Below, piece after piece: positions 1 to 6,696 of a stretch of 32,759 nt of DNA (position 1 is its first letter; each line of letters opens with the position of its first letter). The notes beneath the pieces were generated by a model. It worked only from the letters and a program-made list of their open reading frames with translations. It searched no databases and was not told the DNA's origin. Where the stretch lies: the NCBI GenBank assembly GCA_017523725.1, contig JAFWVY010000054.1, positions 1-32,759 on the forward strand, read 5' to 3'. A program made the position numbers and the translations under genes. This DNA comes from Bacteroidales bacterium (GTDB lineage: Bacteria; Bacteroidota; Bacteroidia; Bacteroidales; UBA4181).

Positions 1-38
1 CAATCTTCGCTGTCAACAAAAATAGAGATAGCGTAAAG

Positions 39-117
39 ACTTTTAGAGATAAAAAACACCGACTGTAAACCCAGTCGGTGATAGTGTAAACATTATTAGT
101 TAATCCCCTCTAAAAGT
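39..117. repeat. nested inverted repeat at left edge
   Basis: The 10-mer acttttagag at 39-48 is the exact reverse complement of ctctaaaagt at 108-117, and the two arms enclose a second hairpin at 57-80. A related string, tgtcaacaaaaatagagata (about 11-30) and tgtcaaccaaaattagggaa (about 117-136), also occurs as an imperfect direct repeat. Together these look like the end of an inserted element, but no transposase is visible in the window. Confidence 0.4.
51..80 (-). terminator. candidate intrinsic terminator reading leftwards
   Basis: A perfect 9-bp stem (57-65 with 72-80) with a 6-nt loop is followed on the minus strand by a run of six U. No convincing minus-strand gene lies just to the right, so it may terminate antisense transcription or belong to the end of a mobile element. 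Confidence 0.5.
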
Positions 118-192
118 GTCAACCAAAATTAGGGAAGGTCAATAGTTCGCGATAGAAGCAGCAAGGTGTAACATGTTTTTTATATTAATTGT

Positions 193-319
193 GAGATTTT
201 CGGCAAATCTGCATTGAAAAATAATGAGATTTTCGGCAAATATCTGCAAAACAATGAGGATTTTGGCGTAAATATGGAGAGTGATTTTGAGATTTTCGGC
301 AAAAGTTTTAATTTTGCAG
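193..319 (+). repeat. iterated GAGATTTTCGGCAAA direct repeats upstream of the ATPase gene
   Basis: Four copies start near 193, 225, 256 and 289, so the spacing is 31-33 bp. Copies 1, 2 and 4 share the exact 15-mer GAGATTTTCGGCAAA; copy 3 is degenerate (gaggattttggcgtaaa). In copies 1, 2 and 4 the 15-mer is followed by CTGCA or TTGCAG. The last copy runs straight into the presumed promoter of the ATPase gene. About three helical turns per unit would suit an iterated protein-binding site or a recombination substrate. The function is unknown. Confidence 0.75.
309..316 (+). promoter_or_regulatory. Bacteroidota -7 box for the ATPase gene
   Basis: TAATTTTG matches TAnnTTTG and lies 18 nt before the ATG at 335. 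It makes the alternative GTG start at 281 unlikely, because that codon would lie upstream of transcription. Confidence 0.55.
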
Positions 320-334
320 AAAACTATCAAAGAT

Positions 335-1675
335 ATGGCGGAAAGAGTTTTCAAGCGAAAGCTATATGAAAAGATGCTGGCCTGGAAACAGGAACGTGAC
401 GGACAGACAGCGCTACTGATAAAAGGTGCCAGACGTGTGGGCAAATCTACAATAGCCGAGGAGTTTGCCAAAAGGGAGTATGAGTCGTATATCCTCATTG
501 ACTTTACTGAGGCACCACAGGATGTCAGAGATCTGTTTGAGGATATATCTGATCTGGACAGCTTGCTGTTTCAGCTTCAGTATCACTACAACACCAGGCT
601 TACCCCTCGCAAATCAGTGATTATCTTCGACGAGGTGCAAGACTGCCCACTGGCTCGTCAAGCCATCAAAAAACTGGTGAAGGATCATCGTTATGACTAT
701 ATCGAGACTGGGTCGCTGATTTCAATTAAGAGAAACACCAAGAACATCAGGATTCCGAGTGAGGAGACGCGCCTCGATATGAATCCAATGGACTACGAGG
801 AATTCCGCTGGGCACTTGGCGACACTGTAACGGTAGATCTGCTGCATGAGGCATTTGATGCAAAGAGACCTTTGGGTGACGGCATCATGCGAAAGCTGTT
901 GCGCGATTTCAGGCTATATATGCTGGTTGGGGGGATGCCTCAGGCAGTGAATGCATATCTGGACACGAACAATCTGAGCTCCGTTGATGCCGTGAAACGG
1001 GAGATTATAGAACTATATGCAGATGACTTCCGTAAAATAGACCCAACGGGAAAGGCAACAAGGATGTTTTACGCTGTGCCGGGACAGTTGAGCAAGAATG
1101 CTTCGCGGTATCAGATTTCAAGTGTGATAGAACAAGGCAAGCATGAGAGGGTGGAAGAGATACTGCAAGACATGGAAGATTCGAAGGTAGTGATATTCTC
1201 ACATCATGCTGACGACCCGAATGTAGGACTTTCACTACATGAAGACATTGGACGCTACAAGATGTTTCTGAACGATACCGGCCTGTTTGTCACTTTGGCA
1301 TTCTGGGATAAGAGTGTAACTGAAAATGTGATTTATCAGAAGCTGTTAAGTAATAAGCTATCAGCTGATTTAGGATATGTCTATGAGAATATGGTTGCGC
1401 AGATGCTGACTGCAGCAGGACATAAGCTTTTCTATCATACATGGCCCACTGAGAGCGGCAAGCACAACTATGAAATAGACTTCTTGCTGTCACGGGGTGC
1501 CAAGCTTTGGCCTTTAGAAGTGAAGTCGTCCGGCTATAAAAGCCATGTTTCATTGGACTCCTTTTGTAAGAAGTACTCTGATCGCATCAGTGAAAGATTC
1601 CTGATTTACACAAAAGATTATAGAAAGGACGAAGCCACGACATTCTTACCTGTAGTAATGACAATGTTTTTATAA
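335..1675 (+). CDS. AAA+ ATPase with C-terminal DUF4143/PD-(D/E)XK-like domain
   Basis: This encodes a 446-residue protein of the large family of accessory ATP-binding proteins in Bacteroidota (AAA_14 plus DUF4143). The N-terminal AAA module has Walker A GARRVGKST at residues 31-39, Walker B VIIFDE at 95-100 and a sensor-like IETGS at 123-127. The C-terminus has EIDFLL near 380-385 followed by PLEVKSS near 393-399, the spacing of a PD-(D/E)XK nuclease core. The ATG at 335 was chosen because the promoter box lies at 309-316; a GTG 18 codons upstream is in frame but falls inside the repeat array. The gene belongs to the AT-richer block and stands alone behind the repeats. The substrate of this family is not established; a mobile-element or defence role is inference. 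Confidence 0.85.
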   Translation: MAERVFKRKLYEKMLAWKQERDGQTALLIKGARRVGKSTIAEEFAKREYESYILIDFTEAPQDVRDLFEDISDLDSLLFQLQYHYNTRLTPRKSVIIFDEVQDCPLARQAIKKLVKDHRYDYIETGSLISIKRNTKNIRIPSEETRLDMNPMDYEEFRWALGDTVTVDLLHEAFDAKRPLGDGIMRKLLRDFRLYMLVGGMPQAVNAYLDTNNLSSVDAVKREIIELYADDFRKIDPTGKATRMFYAVPGQLSKNASRYQISSVIEQGKHERVEEILQDMEDSKVVIFSHHADDPNVGLSLHEDIGRYKMFLNDTGLFVTLAFWDKSVTENVIYQKLLSNKLSADLGYVYENMVAQMLTAAGHKLFYHTWPTESGKHNYEIDFLLSRGAKLWPLEVKSSGYKSHVSLDSFCKKYSDRISERFLIYTKDYRKDEATTFLPVVMTMFL

Positions 1676-1687
1676 AGGTGTAAAAGA

Positions 1688-1834
1688 ATGAAGTACAGAG
1701 GAAAGAGCGTCGAGGTAATAGGTCGCCAAAGGTTGTTTGATAAAGAAACACTTTGGATCCATGTCTTAGACACCGACACATTCACCCAGGTTCTCGCGGA
1801 GGAGCTGGAGGATGATGGCGTATCTGGGCAATAA
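1688..1834 (+). CDS. small hypothetical protein (48 aa)
   Basis: This short reading frame starts 12 nt after the ATPase stop codon. It encodes a charged, non-membrane protein that begins MKYRGKSVEVIGRQRLFD and ends in an acidic stretch (AEELEDDG). Codon choice and the compact hydrophobic/charged pattern (KETLWIHVLD) look like a real protein rather than noise. Its position suggests co-transcription with the ATPase. I do not recognise a family. It could alternatively be a remnant of a longer gene. Confidence 0.5.
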   Translation: MKYRGKSVEVIGRQRLFDKETLWIHVLDTDTFTQVLAEELEDDGVSGQ

Positions 1835-1840
1835 TTATAC

Positions 1841-1900
1841 GTTAACCAAATCAAAAATGTTGGCATATATGCGATAGTTAACAGAAATTGTTTATTTTTG
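1841..1900 (+). promoter_or_regulatory. abiE promoter with candidate operator
   Basis: TATTTTTG at 1893-1900 is a -7 box placed 22 nt before the abiEi start. Just upstream are two copies of the palindrome gttaac (1841-1846 and 1877-1882) flanking the perfect palindrome gcatatatgc (1863-1872). AbiEi antitoxins are known to repress their own promoter through inverted repeats, so this cluster is a reasonable operator candidate; that assignment is inference. Confidence 0.45.
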
Positions 1901-1922
1901 CAGATGAAATAGTAATGCAGAT

Positions 1923-2738
1923 ATGGATGGAAAAGAAAGCGTAGCGGACTGGATAGCAGCCAAAACAAAGCGCGGCAGATACACTTTCTCGCGTGAAGAG
2001 GTGGCGGCGGCCTTCCCTGAGATGTCAGCGGAAGTGCTGTCGGCAACGCTGTCGCGGGAGGTGAGAAAAGGGCGGATTATGATTCCCGTGAAGGGTTTTT
2101 ATGTAATCATTCCCGATGAGTATGCGCTGCGCGGGTTTGCTCCGCAACCATTCTATCTGGATGATATGATGCGACACCTGGGGCGCAACTATTATGTGGC
2201 TTTGTTGAGCGCTGGCGGTTACCATGGTGCGGCGCATCAGGCTCCGATGACGTTTTGCGTGATGCTGGAGCCGCCCACAATGCGGGGCAAGAAAACGGAT
2301 AAGTATGCTACGAAGTATTTCTACCGCTCGGCCATTCCGATGGAGTATGTTGAGCGACGGCAGACGAGGACGGGGTATATCAATGTGTCGCTTCCGGAGT
2401 TGACGGCGGTGGATTTGGTAGCTTATCAGGATAGTGTCGGGAGTATCACAAGAGCTGCTACGGTGCTGGCGGAGTTGGTGGAGAAAACAGATTTCGGACG
2501 CTTGGGACCAGAGTTTGTGAAAGTGGCGTCTGTGGCTTGTTTTCAGCGGCTGGGGTCTATCCTTGATGATGTTCTGGAAGAGACTGAGGATGCTAATGCG
2601 GTTTATGGCCTGTTGAAGCGAGCAGGTGTTCGGTTTCAGAAGGCGGCTCTGAAGCCCGGAAAATCCATTGAAGGCTGCGAGATGAACGGGCGATGGAAGA
2701 TTGTTGTGAACGAAGAGATAGAAATTGACGAACTATGA
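1923..2738 (+). CDS. abiEi: AbiEi-family antitoxin / transcriptional regulator
   Basis: This 271-residue protein has an N-terminal winged-helix segment (about residues 15-60: YTFSREEVAAAFPEMS, then LSREVRKGRIMIPVKGFYVI), the typical AbiEi architecture. The C-terminal part (LPELTAVDLVAYQDSVG and ATVLAELVE near 160-190) matches the AbiEi antitoxin domain. It is expected to neutralise the adjacent AbiEii toxin without forming a complex (type IV) and to autoregulate the operon. Its stop overlaps the toxin start by 4 nt (ATGA), so the pair is translationally coupled. It is AT-richer than the genes downstream of 3600, consistent with acquisition. Length fits the family. Confidence 0.87.
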   Translation: MDGKESVADWIAAKTKRGRYTFSREEVAAAFPEMSAEVLSATLSREVRKGRIMIPVKGFYVIIPDEYALRGFAPQPFYLDDMMRHLGRNYYVALLSAGGYHGAAHQAPMTFCVMLEPPTMRGKKTDKYATKYFYRSAIPMEYVERRQTRTGYINVSLPELTAVDLVAYQDSVGSITRAATVLAELVEKTDFGRLGPEFVKVASVACFQRLGSILDDVLEETEDANAVYGLLKRAGVRFQKAALKPGKSIEGCEMNGRWKIVVNEEIEIDEL

Positions 2739-3541
2739 TACCGGTATCGTATATAACAGAGTGGAGCGAGAAGGCAGCTTGGGGCTTGAACGTGCAGGTG
2801 GAGCAAGATTTGATTATATGCCGAGCGCTGGTGTCGATATACAGTGATGCGTTTCTGGCAGAGCATCTGGCTTTCCGTGGTGGAACGGCGTTGGGAAAGT
2901 TGTATCTGAGGCCGCAGCCCCGATATTCGGAGGACATAGATCTGGTGCAGGTTATGGCAGAGCCCATCAAGGAAACGATAGATCATCTGCGGGATGCGCT
3001 CTCGTGGCTGGGCGAGCCGGTGGTAAAGCAGAAGAAGCACAACAATACGCTGGTGTTCAAGGTGCAACCAACGGATGTGGATGCAGGAGAGATTCACCTG
3101 AAGGTGGAAATTAACTGCAAAGAGCATTTCTCGGTATTCCCGATGGTGAAGGTTCCGTTTGCGGTGGAGAATTCGTGGTTCAAGGGGTCTTGCGAGGTCT
3201 TGACATATGACTTGGCAGAATTGATGGGAACAAAGTTAAGAGCTGTATATCAGCGTCGGAAGGGGCGCGACCTGTTTGACTTGTGGAAGATTCTGAGCAT
3301 GGTGCCTGAGTTGGATAAGGAAAAAGTAATGCAGAGCTATGAGCGGTATCTGGGATTCACGGCATCGCATCTTCCCACATACAAGGAGTTTGTGTTGAAT
3401 ATGGAAGGTAAGCTGCAGGACGAGGAGTTTCTGACTGATACGGATATGATTCTGAACCCCGGCCTGGAGTATAATCCCGCCACGGCGTGGGAGAAGGTTA
3501 AAGAGGAGTTGGTGGAGAGGTTGAAGAAGGAAGGAGGGTAA
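2735..3541 (+). CDS. abiEii: AbiEii-family nucleotidyltransferase toxin
   Basis: This 268-residue protein has the conserved motifs of the AbiEii/DUF1814 nucleotidyltransferase fold. Motif I is GGTALGKLYL at 49-58, motif II is RYSEDIDL at 63-70 with the metal-binding Asp pair, KVEIN at 123-127 supplies a further acidic residue, and KLRAVYQRRKGRDLFDLW at 167-184 is motif IV. Members of this family block growth by transferring nucleotides to RNA targets such as tRNA acceptor ends, and some abort phage infection. All key residues are present, so the toxin looks intact. It overlaps abiEi by 4 nt. No terminator is obvious before the obgE promoter. Confidence 0.9.
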   Translation: MIPVSYITEWSEKAAWGLNVQVEQDLIICRALVSIYSDAFLAEHLAFRGGTALGKLYLRPQPRYSEDIDLVQVMAEPIKETIDHLRDALSWLGEPVVKQKKHNNTLVFKVQPTDVDAGEIHLKVEINCKEHFSVFPMVKVPFAVENSWFKGSCEVLTYDLAELMGTKLRAVYQRRKGRDLFDLWKILSMVPELDKEKVMQSYERYLGFTASHLPTYKEFVLNMEGKLQDEEFLTDTDMILNPGLEYNPATAWEKVKEELVERLKKEGG

Positions 3542-3592
3542 AGAATAAGATGAAATGAATAGGCGTCTTCCTCAGAATCCAATCAAAAACCG

Positions 3593-3600
3593 TAAATTTG
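3593..3600 (+). promoter_or_regulatory. -7 box for obgE
   Basis: TAAATTTG followed by C is a perfect TAnnTTTG match, 67 nt before the obgE ATG. It sits at the junction where GC content rises abruptly, so obgE has its own promoter despite the accessory block upstream. Confidence 0.65.
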
Positions 3601-3667
3601 CGGGCGGATTCCAGGGACGGCAGGGCCTGAATGACAGGGCATGCCTGCATCTGGCAGCAATTACACC

Positions 3668-4660
3668 ATGTCCGAATCGAACTTCATAGACTACGTAAAG
3701 ATATTCTGCCGCTCGGGCAACGGCGGCGCCGGCTCGGCGCACCTGCACCGCGACCGGCTCAATCCCAAGGGCGGACCGGACGGCGGGGACGGCGGGCGTG
3801 GCGGCCATGTTGTGATAGAGGCGACTTCGCGGCGCTGGACGCTGCTGCACCTCAAGTACGAACGGCACATCCTGGCGGGCGACGGCGAGAGCGGCGGCGC
3901 TTCGCTGCGGACGGGCGCGTCCGGTCGCGACCGCGTCATCGAGGTGCCGCCGGGCACGGTGGTGCGTGATGCGGAAACGGGGGAGATGTTGTGCGAGGTG
4001 ACGACTGACGGCGAACGCCACATCTTGTTTGCCGGCGGTCGCGGCGGCCAGGGCAACGACCATTTCAAGAACGCCACGCACCAGACGCCGCGCTTTGCGC
4101 AGCCCGGCGAACCCGGCCGTGAGGGCTGGGTCGTCCTGGAGCTCAAGATGCTGGCCGATGTGGGGCTGGTGGGTTTCCCGAATGCCGGTAAATCTACGCT
4201 GCTTTCGGTCGTGTCGAAAGCCCGTCCGGCCATCGCCGACTATCCTTTCACGACACTGGTGCCGCAGCTGGGCATCGTGCCCTACCGCGATGGCGATTCG
4301 TTTGCCATGGCCGACATTCCCGGCATCATCGAAGGCGCCCATGAGGGCAGGGGGCTTGGCCTGCGTTTCCTGCGGCATATCGAGCGCAACGCGGTGCTGC
4401 TGTTCATGGTGCCGGCCGATGCGCCGGACATCCGCGAGGCATGGCGTGTGCTGCTGCACGAAGTCGAGGCTTATAATCCGGAACTGCTCGACAAGGACCG
4501 GCTGCTGGCTGTGAGCAAGTGCGACCTGCTCGACGCCGAGTTGCAGCAGGCCCTGCGCGAGGAACTGGCCGGGACGCCGTGCGTGTTCTTCTCGTCGGTG
4601 ACGGGACAGGGCATCCCGGAACTGAAGGATGCTCTCTGGCGGCTGCTGAACCGCAACTGA
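3668..4660 (+). CDS. obgE: ribosome-associated GTPase ObgE/CgtA
   Basis: This is a 330-residue essential GTPase involved in 50S ribosome assembly and the stringent response. The glycine-rich Obg fold spans about residues 3-160 ([32 protein letters not shown]). The G domain has G1 GFPNAGKST at 169-177, a YPFTT switch at 192-196, G3 DIPG at 216-219 and a G4-like SKCD at 283-286. It ends after the G domain, so there is no long C-terminal extension. The ATG at 3668 ([14 protein letters not shown]) fits the family N-terminus; an in-frame ATG at 3641 would add nine unconserved residues. In many Bacteroidota obg lies near adk; here the upstream neighbour is an accessory toxin pair. Confidence 0.95.
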   Translation: MSESNFIDYVKIFCRSGNGGAGSAHLHRDRLNPKGGPDGGDGGRGGHVVIEATSRRWTLLHLKYERHILAGDGESGGASLRTGASGRDRVIEVPPGTVVRDAETGEMLCEVTTDGERHILFAGGRGGQGNDHFKNATHQTPRFAQPGEPGREGWVVLELKMLADVGLVGFPNAGKSTLLSVVSKARPAIADYPFTTLVPQLGIVPYRDGDSFAMADIPGIIEGAHEGRGLGLRFLRHIERNAVLLFMVPADAPDIREAWRVLLHEVEAYNPELLDKDRLLAVSKCDLLDAELQQALREELAGTPCVFFSSVTGQGIPELKDALWRLLNRN

Positions 4661-4681
4661 TGGCGTACGCACACGGCGCAG

Positions 4682-4719
4682 GGACCGAAAAAATTCATTT
4701 TCCGTCCTTGTTTTTTTGT
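4682..4719 (+). terminator. intrinsic terminator after obgE
   Basis: The arm ggac-c-gaaaa (4682-4691) pairs with ttttc-c-gtcc (4698-4707) with one internal mismatch, followed by a T-rich tract to 4718. The T-tract overlaps the spacer of the corA promoter, so termination and initiation are tightly packed. Confidence 0.55.
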
Positions 4720-4727
4720 AAATGACT

Positions 4728-4735
4728 TATCTTTG
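4728..4735 (+). promoter_or_regulatory. -7 box for corA
   Basis: TATCTTTG followed by C matches TAnnTTTG, with a TTG at 4708-4710 upstream (17-nt spacer). Transcription would begin near 4742, which leaves a leader of roughly 110 nt before corA. Confidence 0.65.
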
Positions 4736-4761
4736 CCACGCTAAACGAAACAGACAACTAT

Positions 4762-4803
4762 ATGGATGAGGACCCTGTACCTAAGCAAGTAAACATTTTC
4801 TAA
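4762..4803 (+). CDS. candidate corA leader peptide (13 aa)
   Basis: An ATG about 20 nt after the predicted transcription start opens a 13-codon frame, MDEDPVPKQVNIF, ending in TAA. The acidic/proline N-terminus resembles the MgtL leader peptide of enteric bacteria, whose acidic and proline codons destabilise ribosomes at low Mg2+. Codons 3-5 of this frame (4768-4775) can pair with 4811-4819. The peptide is too short for any homology argument, so coding status rests on position and composition only. Confidence 0.35.
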   Translation: MDEDPVPKQVNIF

Positions 4804-4853
4804 CCGGGACGGGTACCTCTTTTTCGGCGGCATCCGTCTGTAACAGCGGATGC
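4768..4853 (+). promoter_or_regulatory. candidate regulatory leader of corA with alternative stems
   Basis: Three stems can be drawn. Stem A pairs gaggaccc (4768-4775) with gggtacctc (4811-4819) with one bulge. Stem B pairs gacgg (4808-4812) with ccgtc (4834-4838). Stem C is the perfect 7-bp hairpin gcatccg (4830-4836) with cggatgc (4847-4853), which ends one base before the corA ATG. A and B share 4811-4812, and B and C share 4834-4836, so they exclude each other in sequence. This is the arrangement of a translational switch; stability has not been computed. Confidence 0.45.
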
Positions 4854-4854
4854 A

Positions 4855-5784
4855 ATGATTACATTTTGGAAACAAGACGAAGGATTGAAGCAGACGACCC
4901 GTCTTGAGCGGGACGGTTGGGTGAGTGCGCTGGAACCCACTGCTGAAGATATTGTACGTCTGACGGACGAGTTCAAGGTGCCGGATTACCTGATCAGCGA
5001 CTTGCTCGACCCGGACGAAAGGGCGCGTACCGAAATAGACGGCCGGTGGATGGTGGTGATCATCCGTGTGCCGATCTATAACAAATCGGCCGATGTGGCC
5101 TATTATACCGTGCCGCTCGGTGTGCTGATTTCGCTGCATACCATCGTCACCATCTGCATGCAGCAGAACGAAATCATCAAGGAGATACAGAACTCGCCGA
5201 AAACCAAGGATATACAATTGAAGGACAAGGTCAACTTCGTGTTGCAGCTGTTCCTGAGTTCGGCCAACTACTACCTGCGTTACCTTAAAGAAATCAATAA
5301 ACTCACCAACGAGATCGAGGCCGCTCTCGAGAAGTCGGCCCGCAACGTTTTCCTGCACCGGCTGCTCGATATGGAGAAATCTCTCGTTCTGTTTATGACT
5401 TCTCTGAAAACCAACGAGCTGCTGCTCATGAAACTGCAACGTTCCAAGCTGGTGAACTCGCAGGAATTCAACGAAGAGTTGCTGGACGACGTCACCATCG
5501 AATACCAACAGGCGTTGGAAATCACCAAGGTGTACAGCGATATCCAAAGCGGGCGGATGGAGACGTTCGCGTCGGTTATCTCGAATAACTTGAACGTTGT
5601 CATGCGTCGTCTGACCTCCATCACTATTGTGTTGATGGTGCCCACCCTCGTGGCCAGCTTCTATGGTATGAATGTGCCGAACGGCCTGGAAAACAATCCT
5701 CTGGCTTTTATAGGCATTGTGGTGCTGACCACCGTCATTTCGGTTCTGGGTGTATTCTGGCTGAAGAAAAGAGACATGTTTTAA
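4855..5784 (+). CDS. corA: CorA-family magnesium/cobalt transporter
   Basis: This 309-residue inner-membrane protein of the CorA family forms a pentameric channel for Mg2+ (and often Co2+/Ni2+). It has a long cytoplasmic N-terminal domain with helical segments (about 120-250), then two C-terminal transmembrane helices. The signature YGMN at 270-273 closes TM1 (LTSITIVLMVPTLVASF) and TM2 (LAFIGIVVLTTVISVLGVFW) follows. The C-terminus KKRDMF is basic, as expected. The start codon directly follows a perfect hairpin. The stop codon overlaps the start of the next gene (TAATG), indicating translational coupling. The leader suggests regulation at the RNA level. Confidence 0.93.
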   Translation: MITFWKQDEGLKQTTRLERDGWVSALEPTAEDIVRLTDEFKVPDYLISDLLDPDERARTEIDGRWMVVIIRVPIYNKSADVAYYTVPLGVLISLHTIVTICMQQNEIIKEIQNSPKTKDIQLKDKVNFVLQLFLSSANYYLRYLKEINKLTNEIEAALEKSARNVFLHRLLDMEKSLVLFMTSLKTNELLLMKLQRSKLVNSQEFNEELLDDVTIEYQQALEITKVYSDIQSGRMETFASVISNNLNVVMRRLTSITIVLMVPTLVASFYGMNVPNGLENNPLAFIGIVVLTTVISVLGVFWLKKRDMF

Positions 5785-6578
5785 TGCAGTCTGCGGAACA
5801 GGTTGCCGATACCCTGCGCATCAGTGTGCTGCAGTACGCGCCCCGGTGGGAAGACCGGGACGCCAACCTTGCTGTGCTGGACGGGATGCTGGCGTCGATG
5901 GCGCCTGCCGATATCTTGCTGCTGCCCGAGATGTTCGCTACGGGATTCAGCATGCGGACCGCCGTGGTGACCGAACCGCCGGAAGGTCCGGTGTGGCAGT
6001 GGATGCGGCAGAAGGCGGCGGCTTCGGGCGCGCTGGTGGCCGGCTCGGTGGCCGTGACGGAGGGAGGCAGGTCTTACAACCGCATGTATGGCGTGTATCC
6101 TTCGGGCGAGACAGTGTACTATGACAAACGCCATCTTTTCCGCATGGGAAAGGAGCACCTGCACTATGTTCCGGGTACGGAACGGGTCGTCTGGCACTGG
6201 AAAGGCTGGCGGCTGCTGCCCCAGGTGTGCTACGACCTGCGGTTTCCGGTCTGGAGCCGCAACCGCAACGACTACGAGGTGGCGCTCTATGCCACCAACT
6301 GGCCGGTGCCGCGTCATGACGTGCTGCTGACGCTGGCGGCGGCGCGCGCCCTGGAGAATGGCTGTTATGTGGCGTTCACCAACCGTCTGGGCGAAGACGG
6401 CAACGGCATAGCTTATGCCGGCGGCTCGCGCGTCATCGATTTCAAGGGCCGTCCAGTGGCGGCACTGGACCATGCGCCGGGCATCGTGTCTGCGGAACTC
6501 TCCCGCACGGCGCTTGACAGCTTCCGCAGCCGTTTCCCGGTCTGGATGGATGCCGATTTCTTCACCGTTCAAGGTTAG
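5784..6578 (+). CDS. nitrilase-superfamily amidohydrolase, omega-amidase (YafV/Nit2) type
   Basis: This 264-residue carbon-nitrogen hydrolase has a complete catalytic triad: Glu49 in LLLPEMF, Lys115 in YDKRHLF and Cys149 in PQVCYDLRFPVW. The YDLRFP context and length are typical of omega-amidases (YafV in E. coli, Nit2 in eukaryotes), which hydrolyse 2-oxoglutaramate or 2-oxosuccinamate in metabolite repair. The enzyme should be cytoplasmic; no signal peptide is seen. It starts on the last base of the corA stop codon and is likely co-transcribed with it; a functional link to Mg2+ transport is not evident. The stop codon TAG lies at the edge of a dispersed repeat. Confidence 0.87.
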   Translation: MQSAEQVADTLRISVLQYAPRWEDRDANLAVLDGMLASMAPADILLLPEMFATGFSMRTAVVTEPPEGPVWQWMRQKAAASGALVAGSVAVTEGGRSYNRMYGVYPSGETVYYDKRHLFRMGKEHLHYVPGTERVVWHWKGWRLLPQVCYDLRFPVWSRNRNDYEVALYATNWPVPRHDVLLTLAAARALENGCYVAFTNRLGEDGNGIAYAGGSRVIDFKGRPVAALDHAPGIVSAELSRTALDSFRSRFPVWMDADFFTVQG

Positions 6579-6645
6579 AAGCTGTTTGGATTTAATCTGC
6601 CCGTCTTTCTGCGCAACAACTTCCACCAATCAAATTTAATGTAAC
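6577..6645 (+). repeat. short dispersed repeat, copy 1
   Basis: It begins agaagctgtttggatttaa at 6577, overlapping the last two bases of the nitrilase stop codon, and shares both ends and several internal blocks with a second copy at 28599-28667 (ttcca-c/t-ca-a/g-tcaa-a/g-ttta towards the right). The right terminal arm is degenerate here. No coding capacity is seen. Confidence 0.6.
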
Positions 6646-6664
6646 ACTGATGGAAAAAAGTTGT

Positions 6665-6672
6665 TATCTTCG
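6665..6672 (+). promoter_or_regulatory. probable -7 box for the coiled-coil protein gene
   Basis: TATCTTCG departs from TAnnTTTG by one base and lies 24 nt before the ATG at 6697. No better candidate is seen between the dispersed repeat and the gene. Confidence 0.35.
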
Positions 6673-6696
6673 CGAGATAGATATATTGTTACAGTC

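Noticed and set aside
193..319. Repeats as a CRISPR array
   Set aside because: The units are 15-23 bp, degenerate, with 10-17 bp gaps of AT-rich sequence and no cas genes; this does not fit CRISPR repeat and spacer sizes.
139..498. Minus-strand frame with repeated FAENL peptides
   Set aside because: The peptide repeats are only the antisense translation of the GAGATTTTCGGCAAA DNA repeats, and the frame overlaps the ATPase start.
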